A stretch of DNA of 64,000 nucleotides from Folioceros fuciformis (taxonomy: Eukaryota; Anthocerotophyta; Anthocerotopsida; Anthocerotales), in NCBI GenBank assembly GCA_049999805.1, contig JBNGIO010006345.1:174093-238092 (forward strand). The letters run 5' to 3'. The stretch's first letter is position 1. Every line of letters starts with the position of its first letter. The notes beneath the pieces were generated by a model, which had not been told where the DNA came from, ran no database searches, and saw nothing but the letters and a program-made list of their open reading frames with translations. Below are positions 23,601 through 32,202 of this stretch, piece after piece. The position numbers and the translations under genes were made by a program.

Positions 23601-23616
23601 CGTCATCCTCATCCAT
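14626..23616 (-). CDS. SPG11: Spatacsin (SPG11) homologue, single 9-kb exon
   Basis: One uninterrupted frame of 2,996 codons from ATG at 23616 (MDEDDEVPSLLLQAWSERLS) to the stop at 14626. The frame is open for 43 more codons upstream but without an ATG. The N-terminus (SPSQDTLLLLSREGNVVVLP) resembles plant spatacsin starts, and the first ~650 residues look beta-propeller-like. The middle is a long helical region. The final ~300 residues match the spatacsin C-terminal domain: FYRAELAARGDQIDFSKWIT, LRIQLAIMATGFSDVV, and the end VPENAGPLLLKRGHGGAYLP. Animal spatacsin acts with spastizin and AP-5 at late endosomes/lysosomes; the plant role is not settled. Length (~3,000) fits plant homologues. 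Absence of introns contrasts with its neighbours. A partial decayed copy lies at 3608-4970. Confidence 0.92.
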   Translation of the reverse strand: MDEDDEVPSLLLQAWSERLSYLADFCAAALSPSQDTLLLLSREGNVVVLPLRTGSEGLIPNAHLPVLRNVKCLAWAQCEGDSRSEQFLFAAGDDGLRIVGWDGCRSQAAEGAQLRADVQVGHAEELPGEDSSSAYDEQGSVPLAGEGGLSKASFREGEGFHAACDEAELEDLAEGLGLRFTRTSSGGIATTTISRPSHSFCRLITLGLKYQVAEEPIVPSPRHVEEHIGSEEYGILDILSSPGHRVVALVFGKQVAEKIHASRVFAGNDPFVVLAAVEPGGLKLSCCERRPEWRTMDPASPWVDFTLSRDILAGLTQEGQIFLWTAGSGKFLSSIDVTKQSVPPQIQGGSSNPSGIARNHEAKELVWSGFSKRHSWMEGAEGLSRTRVGQNRRHQDLDPFTERHESNAVHHFTRLALTPDSRMLAAGDVLGVVFIVSLDEGLSVVLPGASQRLAVSDIPCGTHTMATWGVAGIDIGRCTTTKYHQWLHDPDNAKNAAIDAVSLQNESSKRGDYLNDISAREVRRRRREVVLCSYRSIQDLKEMVLTPYDVVVALSSTGCMEIVCIELDLSNGVMDDINLAHPSASAMLHCRGKKKKRCSSTVLPFSFCGSLYFVTPIGLHVVLPSLALRSGESILTRPHVTGQWWPTGAKFEDLLDHDTCVKQENIPGALQKWQAEVLDRALIYDKLTETEQLCVQNGWNLSLLRLRRLELGLSFIQIDEVEQALETLMHDSVSKPGVLHTLFAAVELMINGLQGDKELARSSRFLAMAASFATSLIQQQGWLGLHQRNRKQNSVKIALPEDQLVSSELSELAGFLELIRGLQDRVDSRVTDSDQGHSKGAVVVTDEVPVSKATTVVGGERKLEILSHSPTGGISSDGVGLSVPALSSAVHQQLGGHASTSGILELDSGMGQCGDEVPLLPDGIREDLRIVAVENSGDMVSRWERDKLDAAGVVKDALQSGRVPLALVQLQALYAKEDVQPETEDLFQELQEIGRGIVYQWMCEGKTESAIAALSALGEDVEVSLHELALGTTRRDLRRIASAELQKHGWLGADERELLDKVHHLEGVYPGSSFWSAYNTRRKYLASIGKVVESNDIDRPQLSVDGEVIECGEVDGVVIGSWNVSGNAQDSPGASVIQDNPFAGYFSAAAIWLYPWDKVTFDRVLLDQPGIIGYSTPWETKVDYHIARHNWSEVSSLLDEIPSAALHLGQLYVSSNLNFESVEVVIPDVQILSISSDWLLTIWMRQMLEDKLLRKGIFFQTRWKGTTEVVALLARGDRLFSHCGETGTADESSSTSSSPRPLKEVDLNESTVKAVQQLMVLHCVENSLPHTLSLHVDQAALNSDKEFASRMLAIADGCHWASWLLLSYMEGCEYDASVENAKFMVASGSSDFKCTRVEDVEHTFRSFDHLCEVAGEKLAYANLVYTPVPLKTYMWSGLSTNSFSLSPSPSRKRVTEFPTLWKHLVACSSDSPVADLSLDAGERATNLAEYLSWRKGLFSCARNDLSILGMMPQWTPKSVRRLVQLSTEPDGEGLLKLEDSVDSLQELEEGPEKWEALIQASIERELNVGHPEDSEPKVVFFLRRGRGVAAFQYLLDSRLKNDHYQKLDPSAVLSALTISERKVVSLAVVLAVREYANVRVVTACICFLELCGVPASMVRIVVLSLRRISEFLEKAYNTEQLSQELLEAGFTSAVSHMLTLVEDYVSEVMNTDNLQLLVGKAGTHRYRKASIAISELLEKAILHDYSRSKVSYPQQEDERTAGSGRSFSEQWATVTAFCHAHQIPLSYAYLRALARDNDWVDFLSEAQIQACPLEKLIPIVAADFNDTRLRSHILIVLKSLPSTLPSAADSFITEETGSQEELFTLVAACEKSGKPSLALLQKARVLKWPLLPVVASCYDDVDPLLCFDVWLGVIAPVEESGLPDVPASCEAHAGEKDECLSDWMKRAMKRQKTISAYATPETQESTERGGDIGQDIQYSAAVDKLPMNELLVDHESLAKKVASFCERQEFFPLLKGFELFSPSSSLLPFIRFLQAFSQMRLAEASAHLSSFSTRLKEELQKSRSSSTWITGAAISAADAMLDACPSPYERHRLLQPLSTVDFGDGGPAAIRFRRLYWKMQLAEPALQDRNQSLAGGTSLEDDELLMALAKEGRWEDARSWARQLDLKDGQPSTGAALHHVTDTQAEAMVTDWKELLWDFPEERAALWGHCHALFTKYCFPPQRAGLFFLKHANDLDSKIPSSELHQLVLFAYQWLSDPQGNFPSDFLGELETRVWMLAVEAESEKSAGVVREMNEVVPSNGTQRISDHFEKSQDVISKANLQARRPPFSTTGNTPEVKGAPEVHSKGKQRRIPGHNMGRRAHLDDKALNASDESRSSKAKVTERDIAGLYLFSGTQLDEAFGGWKAQVDATSAKKAMLDLLEAGHLSAAKQLQQSLSIGQSPIELGLVEAAWNIALADKPLIANLLSTNVVEHLYSGGLVEDVASLSKPDTLEALTAACRQGCGQGFCRRIGAVSHIANVLGLPFSEAFEMESSQLLQLLALRGQDALAEAELLVTTHLMEAPSIAQILAESFLKGLVAAHRGGYLNGSQKEEGPAPLLWRTSDFTKWAKLCPSEPEVGHALMRLVSSEQAIPLACEVELLILTHHFYEASDCLDGMVILVALASERVKIYVAEGAFICLARLLTGIADFRRWRFILDLLIEHGQLNLLLRTYSEAGLESSSGTPGFCLALLSALKHFNPHDLDALEQVYIHFSMKHDLANLKQARARKGLEVWVAQNDLERSEDLLEVMRLFAEAGQLYAAVEAGIKAKKCCAQASLISLQLLMPEHLWLNLSDTNARRLMVEQPRFQEALIVAEAYGLNQPAEWVPVIWNHMLLYPARFDHFLSDFVATLPLPKDTLLELTRFYRAELAARGDQIDFSKWITPADVQLKTSLAKSFRLLLNRVPDIRLRIQLAIMATGFSDVVDTCSRLLDKVPENAGPLLLKRGHGGAYLPIM

Positions 23617-24657
23617 GGAGGTCGTCAGTGCGTACGCACCGGTTGGCACAGACGATGAGCCGGAAAGACGAGGACTACGAGTTGGCTGTAGGCGAGCGAG
23701 GGAAGCCCCCTCCGCAGACGGGGCATACGGAAGTAAACGTGTCACGTGGTTGTGCGTCCAGCCACTTGGCTACCAATGCCGTCTCATCGGCTCATCATCT
23801 CCGCACTGTGCTGCAAAGTTACATGCTTTAGCGGTGCAATAACACGATATCGTCCTTCCTTCACAAGAACCCGTGATCTTCACACCACATTCTTCCTCCT
23901 TCAGCGGCACCAGATAAAAATGCTGCAGTACAAGTCGGTCAGTGCTGATACATTCGTGGTGCGATCTCCATAGGCCGACTGATGCCTTCAAGAGATCTCT
24001 TCTGGCCTCAACAGGGGCCGCATCTGCGGCAAGTGCTGGCGCGATGGCAGCAATACAGGAGGCGGAGGATGCGGCTCAGCGCCGCATAAACGCGGATACG
24101 ACCATGATGCCAGCGAAGGAAGTAGAACGGCTTGGGCTCTGGCGTCGGAAACACAAGCCTGGCGTCACTCTGCACCAGATGACCACGGCTACTCACAGGC
24201 AAGATCATTGCTTGCCGATTGCCTGACTGGCACATGTTCTTAACTGTGCTACTGCTTTTGCTGCTGCAATCATGCAGACTGTTTGTATTACTGAGCTTAA
24301 TGGATTGCAAGGCACCTCCTCCTCCGATTGGATTTGTGTAGCAAAACAATTCGTGATGCTCTGCTGTGTGTGTTGAAAGCTTCACGATGTAGGGGGGAGT
24401 GGTGTGTGTTTGATCTTGTCCTGCTGCGTTAAAAAATTGTGAGGCAGTGAAGTCTTGACGATGCTGCACAATCAACGAACAAGGCTTGAGCCAGCTTCCT
24501 TTGGATTTAGGTGACTCATGTATGATCCTGTGGCCTGTGATGCGCGCTGCTTTGCAGCTTTGTTGTGTTAGCTCTGCATGAGGAGGAAGTGTGGTGTGCT
24601 ATCTGTGCGCGATAAATAATCTCACGCCTCTGATGCGTTGCTGCTATACCCCTACTC
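23617..24657. other. Upstream region of spatacsin gene; a short plus-strand ORF of unknown status
   Basis: Holds the presumed promoter of the minus-strand spatacsin gene. On the plus strand, ATG at 24044 opens a 60-codon frame (MAAIQEAEDAAQRRINADTT...) to 24226. I do not recognise it; it could be a first exon of a divergent gene or chance. Confidence 0.3.
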
Positions 24658-25240
24658 TTGGTTGGTGTAAGGCAGAGAATTGAAGGTGCTCTACCCGCTT
24701 CTGGCTATGGTGGTCCTAGCCTTCGGGCTCGCAGGTATGACGGCGTATGGGGAGCTGGTGGTGGATCCTACGGTGCAGGTGGACAAGCGCAGAACAATCA
24801 ATTAACAGGTGAAATTGAAATGGCGCAGGAAGTGGTGGCCATGTCGCACGCCAAAGCCGACAGCCCCCTTCAACGTTTGGCCAAGCCAAACCCCTTGGCC
24901 CACAGTCAGCAGGAGCCACTGGTGCTCCCCGGCGAGGACAAGGCTGCTCTTGGGCAGCCCGGCAGCACACATAAGTATGGCCAGCCAATTGGTGGTGGCT
25001 TTTGAAAGAACTGCCATGATCTTACCATGTAGTCATGCACATGGGCAGCTCACAGGGGAGTCTCTTTCCCGCATGTTTAACTGCGCCGCGCAACCGGCCA
25101 TGGTGGGAATGCCCTTTCGCTTGCAACGTGAGATAGAGAAGCCTATCAACCTGGTGGGGTGGTTGATGGGAGGCTTCACGAGCGTGTACAGTAGCCAAAG
25201 ATGCATTGAGAGCGAGGCAAATCCTAAACCAGATTCCTAA
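24658..25240 (+). other. Possible exon(s) of an unrecognised small gene
   Basis: Two overlapping plus-strand frames compete here. One (24658-25005) is Gly/Gln-rich and lacks an early ATG. The other, from a possible acceptor near 24674, encodes a hydrophobic helix (LLAMVVLAFGLAGMTAYGEL) and stops near 24808. Neither could be joined confidently to other exons, and no family was recognised. Confidence 0.25.
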
Positions 25241-25325
25241 ACCACCCAGTTTAGGATAAAGTCATCACCAGGAGGCATGCATTGGTAATGTGCGAGATAA
25301 TTGAGTTTATATAGTTTTATTGAGT

Positions 25326-28001
25326 TTATTGAGTTTTCCTTTTGATCCTTTCCAAGGCTTCCAACCTTTCTACAAGAGGTGGATGGGAATAATGATACGC
25401 TGAGTACCAAGGATCGGTGTTCATGGCAGACAAATTCTCCTCCTGCGAGACAAACACAGATAATAAATAACCGGATGCGTTCACGTGCATCACTAGCGAA
25501 GAGGAGTGGGAACGGGTTGGAAACTGTGCACAAGTACCTGCAGCTTGATGAGGCCTCCACACAGAGGGGTGGCATATCCGAGACTCGATGCGAATGCATC
25601 CGCCTAAGACAGACGATTCATCCGTCAGATATGCACGAGAAACACTGGTGCCCACGTAAAAGAACTGCCGCACGGTTGGTACCTGGAACTCAAACGCTCG
25701 GCTCACAAGATTAAGCGCAAAGCTCACTAGATGGTGAATGGGCATGATGGTATGCTGAAAACATTCAGAGAAACATGAATCGGAGACTCGTGGTGCCCCC
25801 GGCGGCTGGTTGGACAGAGAGAGATGTGCCAAGGATATATCAAGGAACCAGGACAATACAATAATAATACTCAAGACCGATTCACCTGAAAAAGTATCAA
25901 TCCAATCAAGACTGGCTGTGACGTGAACCCAAAACTTCGAAATAAGTCTGTTGAGCTCCGTACCAATGTATAGCCACCAAACTGGAGCAGTGTTAACACC
26001 TGCCAGAAGGAGTGATGGTGAGAGAAAGGAGCATTTGAGGCCCTCGATTGGGTTCAAGCAGGCCAGGGTATCAGATTGATTATGATTACTTATACCTGCA
26101 TTGCAAGAAAGGAGTACATCGTATGATTCAGTTTCCAATGACCCAACTCGTGTGCAATCACTGCCACCACCTCTTCCTCATTTTTACACTGCACAGAGGA
26201 ACCAGCGACCTCAGCATAGACCAGGCACAACAAGGTAGAAGACACCAACAATTAAGCCTGGGCTACTCTTTTGCTACGTGCACAGGGACTCAGCTTTACT
26301 TTGACTAGTACCACCTGTGAAATAAGGGTATCATAGAGAACAATTCGTTTGCTGTTGAAGAATCCATACATATACGCCTGCAGGCATTTGAGACATCAAG
26401 AGCACTGGATGGGTCACGCAGGGGACAAACACGCGCAAAGAAATGACAGAATTTCAGGTTAAGAACCAGTCTACTCACATTGCTATGGCTGGATCTTGTT
26501 GACCCATCTATGACAAAGAGTTTCTTCAGAGGAAATTTCAGGGACGCTGCTAGCTTTTCAATCTTTGTGCGCAAATCTCCGGTTGGTAGCTGTGAAAGAG
26601 CAAAAGTCAACATACTGCACTACTTCACATAGGCAAAAGCTCACGAAGACAGAGACAGGCTTACTCACAGGAGTGAATTTGTTGAACAGAGGAGCAATAA
26701 GGACAGGATAAATTGTCATCAGAACCAATGATAGGACCAACATAAAACCCCAGAGATAGATTGCCAGGAACGGTCCGCCAACCTGCAAGAAGGGACATAA
26801 AATCATCCACCACTCCCATTTGAATGTCAAGACATGGTTCCATACAAGTGATCCTTTCATTGCGTTGAGGAATATACCTGGACAAGGCTGATAATTGCTG
26901 CCACAATAGGGGGGCCAAATAGAACCATCAAACCCAACCCCACAAGCATATCTTTAATGAACAACCAGATTGTTTGCTGTCACACGTCAACCGGCAGAGA
27001 ATAAGCTCCTGCACTCTGGCACTATATCGTCCTTCCAGTTATCATATTCAATGAATCACATGGAAACGCTGAGTAGAAGTCACCTTGTTAAAGCCATGTC
27101 TTGCCTCTATTACAAAGGTGGAGTAAAGAGAGAAGGGTAGCTCCACTATCTGCATGAAGGACCAACATCAAGGGACCACAGCCAACACTCTGTAGAATAG
27201 AAATGACTGATGACACCTTGATTTGAAAGAAACGACAAAGCAGGAACTGTCAGAGCTGACGACCTGCGTCCAGACACTCGTGGCTGCAAGAAACACCAAC
27301 GTGTGCACAATCTCATTTCTTGACGAAAAGCCCAGACTTTCAGTCAGAACCTCAGTGACCTGAAACAGAGCAAACACCGAGTGGCAAAGTGAGTAAGACA
27401 CTCTCAGCCACAGAATTGCGTCAGGATGTCTTGCAGGCCAGGATTGAGGGATCACCGTCCACAACCATGGAAGCACTCCCAACAGCAGGATGGCTGATTC
27501 TTCAACAATGTTAACAGCAGCGTGTACAAAATGGAAGCGGCTGCAGTGATCATCCAACACAATTTCAATGTCACAGCAACGCAACTACACCCCCCCTCCC
27601 TAAAAAAAAAAACCTAATTCAAAGCTCCCGCTTCTGCGTGCACCATACCTCTTGTCCAAGCTGTAAGCTCTTGCCTTCTCAAACTTCTCCTGGCTCACAA
27701 CACCCTTCAACGGGGCTGGCAGGGTGGGCAGCTTAAGTGCCTTGTGCTGCCGTAGATCCAAGTACGTCTCGAACACATACATGAAGATCATAAACCCTTC
27801 AATAATAATGTTACACCGTCAGTTCCCGACCATCCTACTCTCAGGAACGACGACAGCAGCAACAGGTACCAATAGGACTCCAGGAATACATGAGGAATTG
27901 GATCAGGGACAGCGAAACGCGAGTCCGGATTGCGTACCTACAACAGCCTCCAGATACGGGAACACCCCCGTATCTGTCTTGTGCAGCACAAACACCACCA
28001 T
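25326..28001 (-). CDS. STE24: CAAX prenyl protease 1 (STE24/FACE1), 14 exons
   Basis: About 435 residues. Exons: 28001-27938, 27796-27649, 27540-27456, 27359-27264, 27149-27084, 26976-26878, 26782-26669, 26589-26479, 26377-26315, 26188-26096, 25999-25886, 25754-25683, 25603-25538, 25442-25326. Every junction is GT-AG and every phase agrees. Exon 10 carries the zinc metalloprotease motif HELGH (H295, E296, H299). The third ligand Glu is in SRAFEFQ (E373), followed by ADAFA in exon 13. Other hallmarks are FMYVFETYLDLRQ, YSTFVIEARHGFNK, LFVIDGSTRSSHSN, AYMYGFFNSKRIVLYDTL and SAYHYSHPPLVERL. The multispanning ER-membrane enzyme removes the last three residues of prenylated CAAX proteins (M48 family). 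It is divergent from the next gene, with 388 bp between start codons. Confidence 0.97.
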
Positions 28002-28389
28002 GGCGGCGTAGTGGGAAGGTGCAGCATGCAAGATGGAAGGAAGTAAAGCAACGCGAGGCGCAAAGTGTATTCTGAATCACGACGGAGAGTAAGGCTGGAT
28101 CTGAGCGGTGGCTATGGCGAGCATTGCCCTACATACATAGGGAAACGCCAAGGAAGTAAGGAGCGCTGGCTGGCTTCATTTTTGCCTTCACATGGTGACC
28201 GGTGTAAGGAACTAGGGCGCGTCACGCCCGCGGCAGCAGCGTCCTTGGACCTGGTGGAATTTGTATGTAGTGGAATAATGTCGGGCCCGAGATGTTTGCA
28301 GCGGGCCAGTCCCATGGGAAGAAGCGGCTGGGACCGGCGCGGCGCCAGCTCCAGGCTGCTGTGACTGCAGCGCCGGTACGGTGCGGGAG

Positions 28390-29070
28390 ATGGCGGGTTC
28401 CAGGAAGCCGTCGGCTCTTCTGCTGGTTCTGCTGAGCTGTACTATTGCGGTGGCTTGCGGAGCGCCTTTGGATGCTGGAGGCGGCGAGAAGGGCCGGGGT
28501 GAGAAGGACGTGGTGTACAAGGAAAAGCATGGGAACAGCACGTACCACTGCGCACCCGCGGGGTCGTGCCTTCCCTGCACCTCTTCCGAAAGGAATGACG
28601 ACAACTACGCTTGCACCAGGACAGGTTACCACCAGTCGTGGAAATGCACCGAGATCCTGTCCTCTGAGGTGCGGATGAGGAGCGAGGGAGCCAAGGAACG
28701 GGGCCGGAGCGGGTCGGCCAAGAACGTGGGTGACGATCAGGTCGCGAAGGGGGAAGCAGGACGCAGGAAGCTGCTGATGCACGAAGAGGTGCCAAGCATC
28801 CGGACAGGAGACCAGCTTGAGCACAGATCAGCACGGGAGCGGCACGGGGAGAGCTTGTCTGCCGACCCTGCCAAGCCTGCTGCTGGGTACTATGTCTTCA
28901 AGAGCTGCATACCACCCGCTGGCGACGAGGAGAGGCTGAGCGTGCTCGGATTCGAGATGATGATGCTCGCTTTGCTTGCTGTCTGTGGCCCTTTCGTGCA
29001 CTACAGAAAGAAGAAACAGTTCTCTGCTGCCGCCAGATCGTCTGCTGTGCTTTCGAATTCACGCTTCTGA
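28390..29070 (+). CDS. Small type I membrane protein with Cys-rich ectodomain (JTB-like layout)
   Basis: An intronless frame of 226 codons from ATG 28390 (the frame is open three codons further but starts with GTG). It has an N-terminal signal peptide (SALLLVLLSCTIAVACG), then a short Cys-rich ectodomain with spacing C-x6-C-x2-C ... C-x3-TGYHQSWKC. A polar linker follows, then a single membrane helix near residues 186-203 (LGFEMMMLALLAVCGPFV) with a basic cytosolic end (HYRKKKQ). The Cys pattern with a TGY block and one helix recalls the JTB family, which is my inference from layout only. It shares a 388-bp divergent promoter with STE24. Function unknown. Confidence 0.65.
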   Translation: MAGSRKPSALLLVLLSCTIAVACGAPLDAGGGEKGRGEKDVVYKEKHGNSTYHCAPAGSCLPCTSSERNDDNYACTRTGYHQSWKCTEILSSEVRMRSEGAKERGRSGSAKNVGDDQVAKGEAGRRKLLMHEEVPSIRTGDQLEHRSARERHGESLSADPAKPAAGYYVFKSCIPPAGDEERLSVLGFEMMMLALLAVCGPFVHYRKKKQFSAAARSSAVLSNSRF

Positions 29071-29995
29071 TTTGAATATTAGCAAGCTGATAGATCTGGA
29101 CGAAGTTGAGACCAAGCATAGCACGGAATGGCATGATTCCGGTTTCAGAGTTGTGCATGGAGCAGTCCTTTGCGGCCGTCTGTCACCCGACTCTTGCTTC
29201 CCCGTGACACTTTTTAAGCTTGCAGTGGAGATCAGTAGGGGCATTGCTGGCCAACAGCTGCCGTCGGACATTGTTTACTTTCTTAGCCTTTGCTGCAAGG
29301 AGAAATTTGTTGTACCGACATGCCGATGGAATTAGGACGACGGATACCTTGCAAATCCTAGTGCACACTCTCCAGTCTTCTGATTGTGTCCCGGACGTGC
29401 AAACTGAGTTGGCTCAGGGTCGTACATTTTGCTATTTGCAACTGTAACATATTCACACAACATGTGCCATAGGTTCATCCAAATGGTGCACTTCCTTTGT
29501 ATAGTGGCGATACCTGCAGCTATGGCGTGCTAGACAACAAGAAAACCGACCTAAACACGAAATCAAATTTCGGTCGCATGGAATTCGAAGGGAAAACAAA
29601 AAAGAAAGAGCAGGGAAAGAGTAGCAGGATGGGACATTATCAGGATGTAGCAGGTTGACAACTACACTTCCTCTACTTGTTGCTTGCAGTCGGTGGAAAG
29701 TGACTTTGTACACAAGAAAGAGGACAAAGGCTGCCTACCAACATCGAAACCCTGGAGATATGTTGATGGCCGAATTTTAGTGACGAGAGACACCAGGAGG
29801 CGAGACCAAGAAAAAAAAGAAGCACAACGCAACACAAATTGTGGAAAACAAGAGCAATAAATTGAGCAGACATCTGGGGCAAACTCCCTGCTGCTGGCTC
29901 AGACTGATACTCAAATTTCGTTCTCAGGCCAAGTCCGGGTACCTTCCTCCCCTTCCCCCTTCCCTTTCCTAGTGTACAACGCGTCCTTGACTGCT
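29071..29995. other. Intergenic region, no gene seen
   Basis: Presumed 3' UTRs of the convergent membrane-protein and LysM genes. Short frames only, none with recognisable domains. Confidence 0.4.
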
Positions 29996-30502
29996 TCACT
30001 TGGGCACGGTGATGCTCTCCCCGGCCACGATGCTGTCGCCAGTGATGGCGTTCACAGATCTCAGAGCATCCACAGTCGTGTTGAACTTAGCAGCCAGGCT
30101 CCACAGAGTGTCGCCCTTGCTGACCTCGTAAATCTTGGTGGCCTTGAACTTGTAGATCTTGGACGGCGATTTCTTCAGAGAAGAAGACGGGACCGCAGTC
30201 GGCGCGTCATCTCCCAGGCTCCCCTCAGGCACCTTCCCCACATCCAGCGGCGCGTCACCCGAGTCCGACAGCCCGGACTCCAACCCTAGGCTCTCCTCCT
30301 GGATCTTCTTGGGCTTGAAGCTCCTGTAGAGACTCCAGGCAATGCCGGAGGCCACAACCGCGCCGGCGGCGAGCGCAATGGTCTCATCCTTCTTCTTACC
30401 GGGCTTGTCTGGCTTGTCGGGCTTGCCAGCCGCATGCTTGACGGGAGGAGCGACCGTTGGCCCCTTCTTCACACCTCCGTTGGCTCCCGCGGGCGCCGAC
30501 AT
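29996..30502 (-). CDS. LysM-domain protein with N-terminal membrane anchor
   Basis: Intronless frame of 168 codons, ATG at 30502. Residues 1-39 are Lys/Pro-rich (KPDKPDKPGKKKDE). Residues ~40-60 form one hydrophobic helix (TIALAAGAVVASGIAWSLYR), followed by an acidic linker. A single C-terminal LysM occupies ~123-167 (IYEVSKGDTLWSLAAKFN, ending GESITVP). LysM binds GlcNAc polymers in other proteins. There is no signal peptide or kinase domain, so this is not an immune receptor of the CERK1/LYK type. With a lysine-rich N-terminus followed by a helix, the LysM may face either side of an organelle membrane; location is not decided by the sequence. Confidence 0.88.
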   Translation of the reverse strand: MSAPAGANGGVKKGPTVAPPVKHAAGKPDKPDKPGKKKDETIALAAGAVVASGIAWSLYRSFKPKKIQEESLGLESGLSDSGDAPLDVGKVPEGSLGDDAPTAVPSSSLKKSPSKIYKFKATKIYEVSKGDTLWSLAAKFNTTVDALRSVNAITGDSIVAGESITVPK

Positions 30503-30706
30503 CGCGATCTCGCCTGTCTCGCAGCCTCAGCTTCCACACTAGCCCCGACCAGTGCAAGCGCCGCAACAGCTAAGTCTACATGGGTGACGCGAATCGGGCC
30601 AGGCCAATGCCATGCTCTATGGGGCCGACGTGTATGTATCTGTGCCCCTCCACATACACTCCACTCCGGGTAACACGTACCTATCTACTACATCCTCAGC
30701 TATCGG

Positions 30707-30709
<3 letters not shown>

Positions 30710-30753
<44 letters not shown>
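30710..30753. repeat. (TA)n microsatellite
   Basis: About 22 uninterrupted AT/TA dinucleotides, in the presumed upstream region of the minus-strand LysM gene. Confidence 0.97.
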
Positions 30754-30756
<3 letters not shown>

Positions 30757-31074
30757 ATAATACTGACTGATAAGTAAGATGTATAACATTAGATATAATA
30801 GAGTAGTTAAGCTATCATTTTATCAAACTGGAACTCTAAGCATTTGCTACACACCTGCTGCACCTCCGCTTGTATTCATTTTTTTTCATTTCATTTTGCA
30901 TTTAAATTTTTATAGATTAGATAATCACATGTATAGGCATATGGATTGCATGTGTGTGAGTGAATGCAAGCAAATTTTTAGTTTAGACTCAAGATAAAAA
31001 CATCATCAATATATTTGATTTGGATCCTTATGATTTAGGGTTTGGTTATTGATTGAACATGTTCCTTGTTTGGT

Positions 31075-31240
31075 TTGGTTTGAATCCTTTTTGGTCAGGA
31101 TTACATTGGTGAGTTGAGTAAATGCGCAGTTTGATTGAACATTATGGATTACAACATTTTGGTTTGAATCCTTTTTGGTCAGGATTACATTGGTGAGTTG
31201 AGTGAATGCCCAATTTGATTGAACCTTATGGATTACAACA
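31075..31240. repeat. 82-bp tandem duplication
   Basis: TTTGAATCCTTTTTGGTCAG and flanking bases recur 82 bp apart (about 31079 and 31161), including ATTACATTGGTGAGTTGAGT and ATGGATTACAACATT. A few substitutions separate the copies. Confidence 0.92.
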
Positions 31241-31369
31241 TTGACTGTGACTACATGTGTGCACATATGTTGCTGAATATGCAGCCACAATACTTGCAGC
31301 AAGGTGTGGAGATGGTGCACATAGTATTTCTATCCATCGTGTTTGTGATTGAACAAAATGATGTAACGC

Positions 31370-31790
31370 ACAAGGACTTCAAGAGTATACTCTCCAACAA
31401 AGTGTTAGATCTTCAAGAGTATACTATGGGACAGAGTGTTCAAATAGGAATTGTGCCTATTAGATCTTCAAGAGTATACTATAGGACAAAGTGTTTAAAT
31501 AGGATTGTGCCTGTTAGATCTTCAAGAGTGTACTATGGGAGAGAGTGTTCAAATAGGATTGTGCCTCTTAGATCTTCAAGAGTGTACTATGGGACTGAGT
31601 GTTCAAATAGGATTGTGCTTGTTAGATCTTCAAGAGTGTACTATGGGACAAAGTGTTAGATCTTCAAGAGTATACTATGGGACAAAGTCTTCAAGAGTAT
31701 ACTTTGGGACGAAGTGTTCAAATAGGATTGTGCCTGTTAGATCTTCAAGAGTATACTATAAGACAGAGTATTCAAATAGGATTGTGTCCG
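31370..31790. repeat. 54-bp minisatellite, about eight units
   Basis: TAGATCTTCAAGAGT recurs at 31406, 31461, 31515, 31569, 31623, 31657 and 31738, with a TCTTCAAGAGT at 31688. The main spacing is 54-55 bp, with one short unit of 34 bp. Units end with GTTCAAATAGGATTGTGCCT. Long open frames here simply follow the repeat. Confidence 0.95.
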
Positions 31791-32193
31791 GATCACTATG
31801 GGACTATTGTGACTCCTAAGCAATGCTACGATATATGGTATGAAGATGCAAATGATATAATACTTGTACTCACAGAGCTTGCTATGGAATAAAAAGAGTT
31901 GCTGACAAAAGGTATTCCCAGTCTTCACCCAATCAAACTTGCCCAAACAGTCTAACAGAAAACCTAATAATATTGTTTGTGTGTGCAACGCCGGAGTGAT
32001 CTAGGCTGCTGTGTTGCTTCACCTACTCCACCACCTGCTTCCAAACAGACCTTGCCACTGGCTCCTCGCTGCCGCGAGATCTTCGAACCGGACAGGGTAC
32101 GCTCCAGAGGCTGGTGTCGTGCTCACGAGCTTCCGCCATAATTATCCTAAGATTTACGTTATTGCCGTCACAACTATAGAAGCCCTTATCAAA
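31791..32193. other. Upstream region of RPL32
   Basis: No gene seen. The part from about 32000 is more GC-rich and presumably holds the RPL32 promoter. Confidence 0.4.
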
Positions 32194-32202
32194 TTAGGGT
32201 TT
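32194..32202 (+). promoter_or_regulatory. Telo-box (reverse AAACCCTAA) in RPL32 5' region
   Basis: TTAGGGTTT lies about 100 bp before the RPL32 start codon. Telo-boxes are an established promoter/5' UTR element of plant ribosomal protein genes. Confidence 0.55.

Noticed and set aside
31219-31819. Plus-strand ORFs of about 100-146 codons encoding repeated RSSRVYYG or LDLQECTMG blocks
   Set aside because: Two frames of the 54-bp minisatellite (a multiple of three), so repetition keeps frames open by itself.
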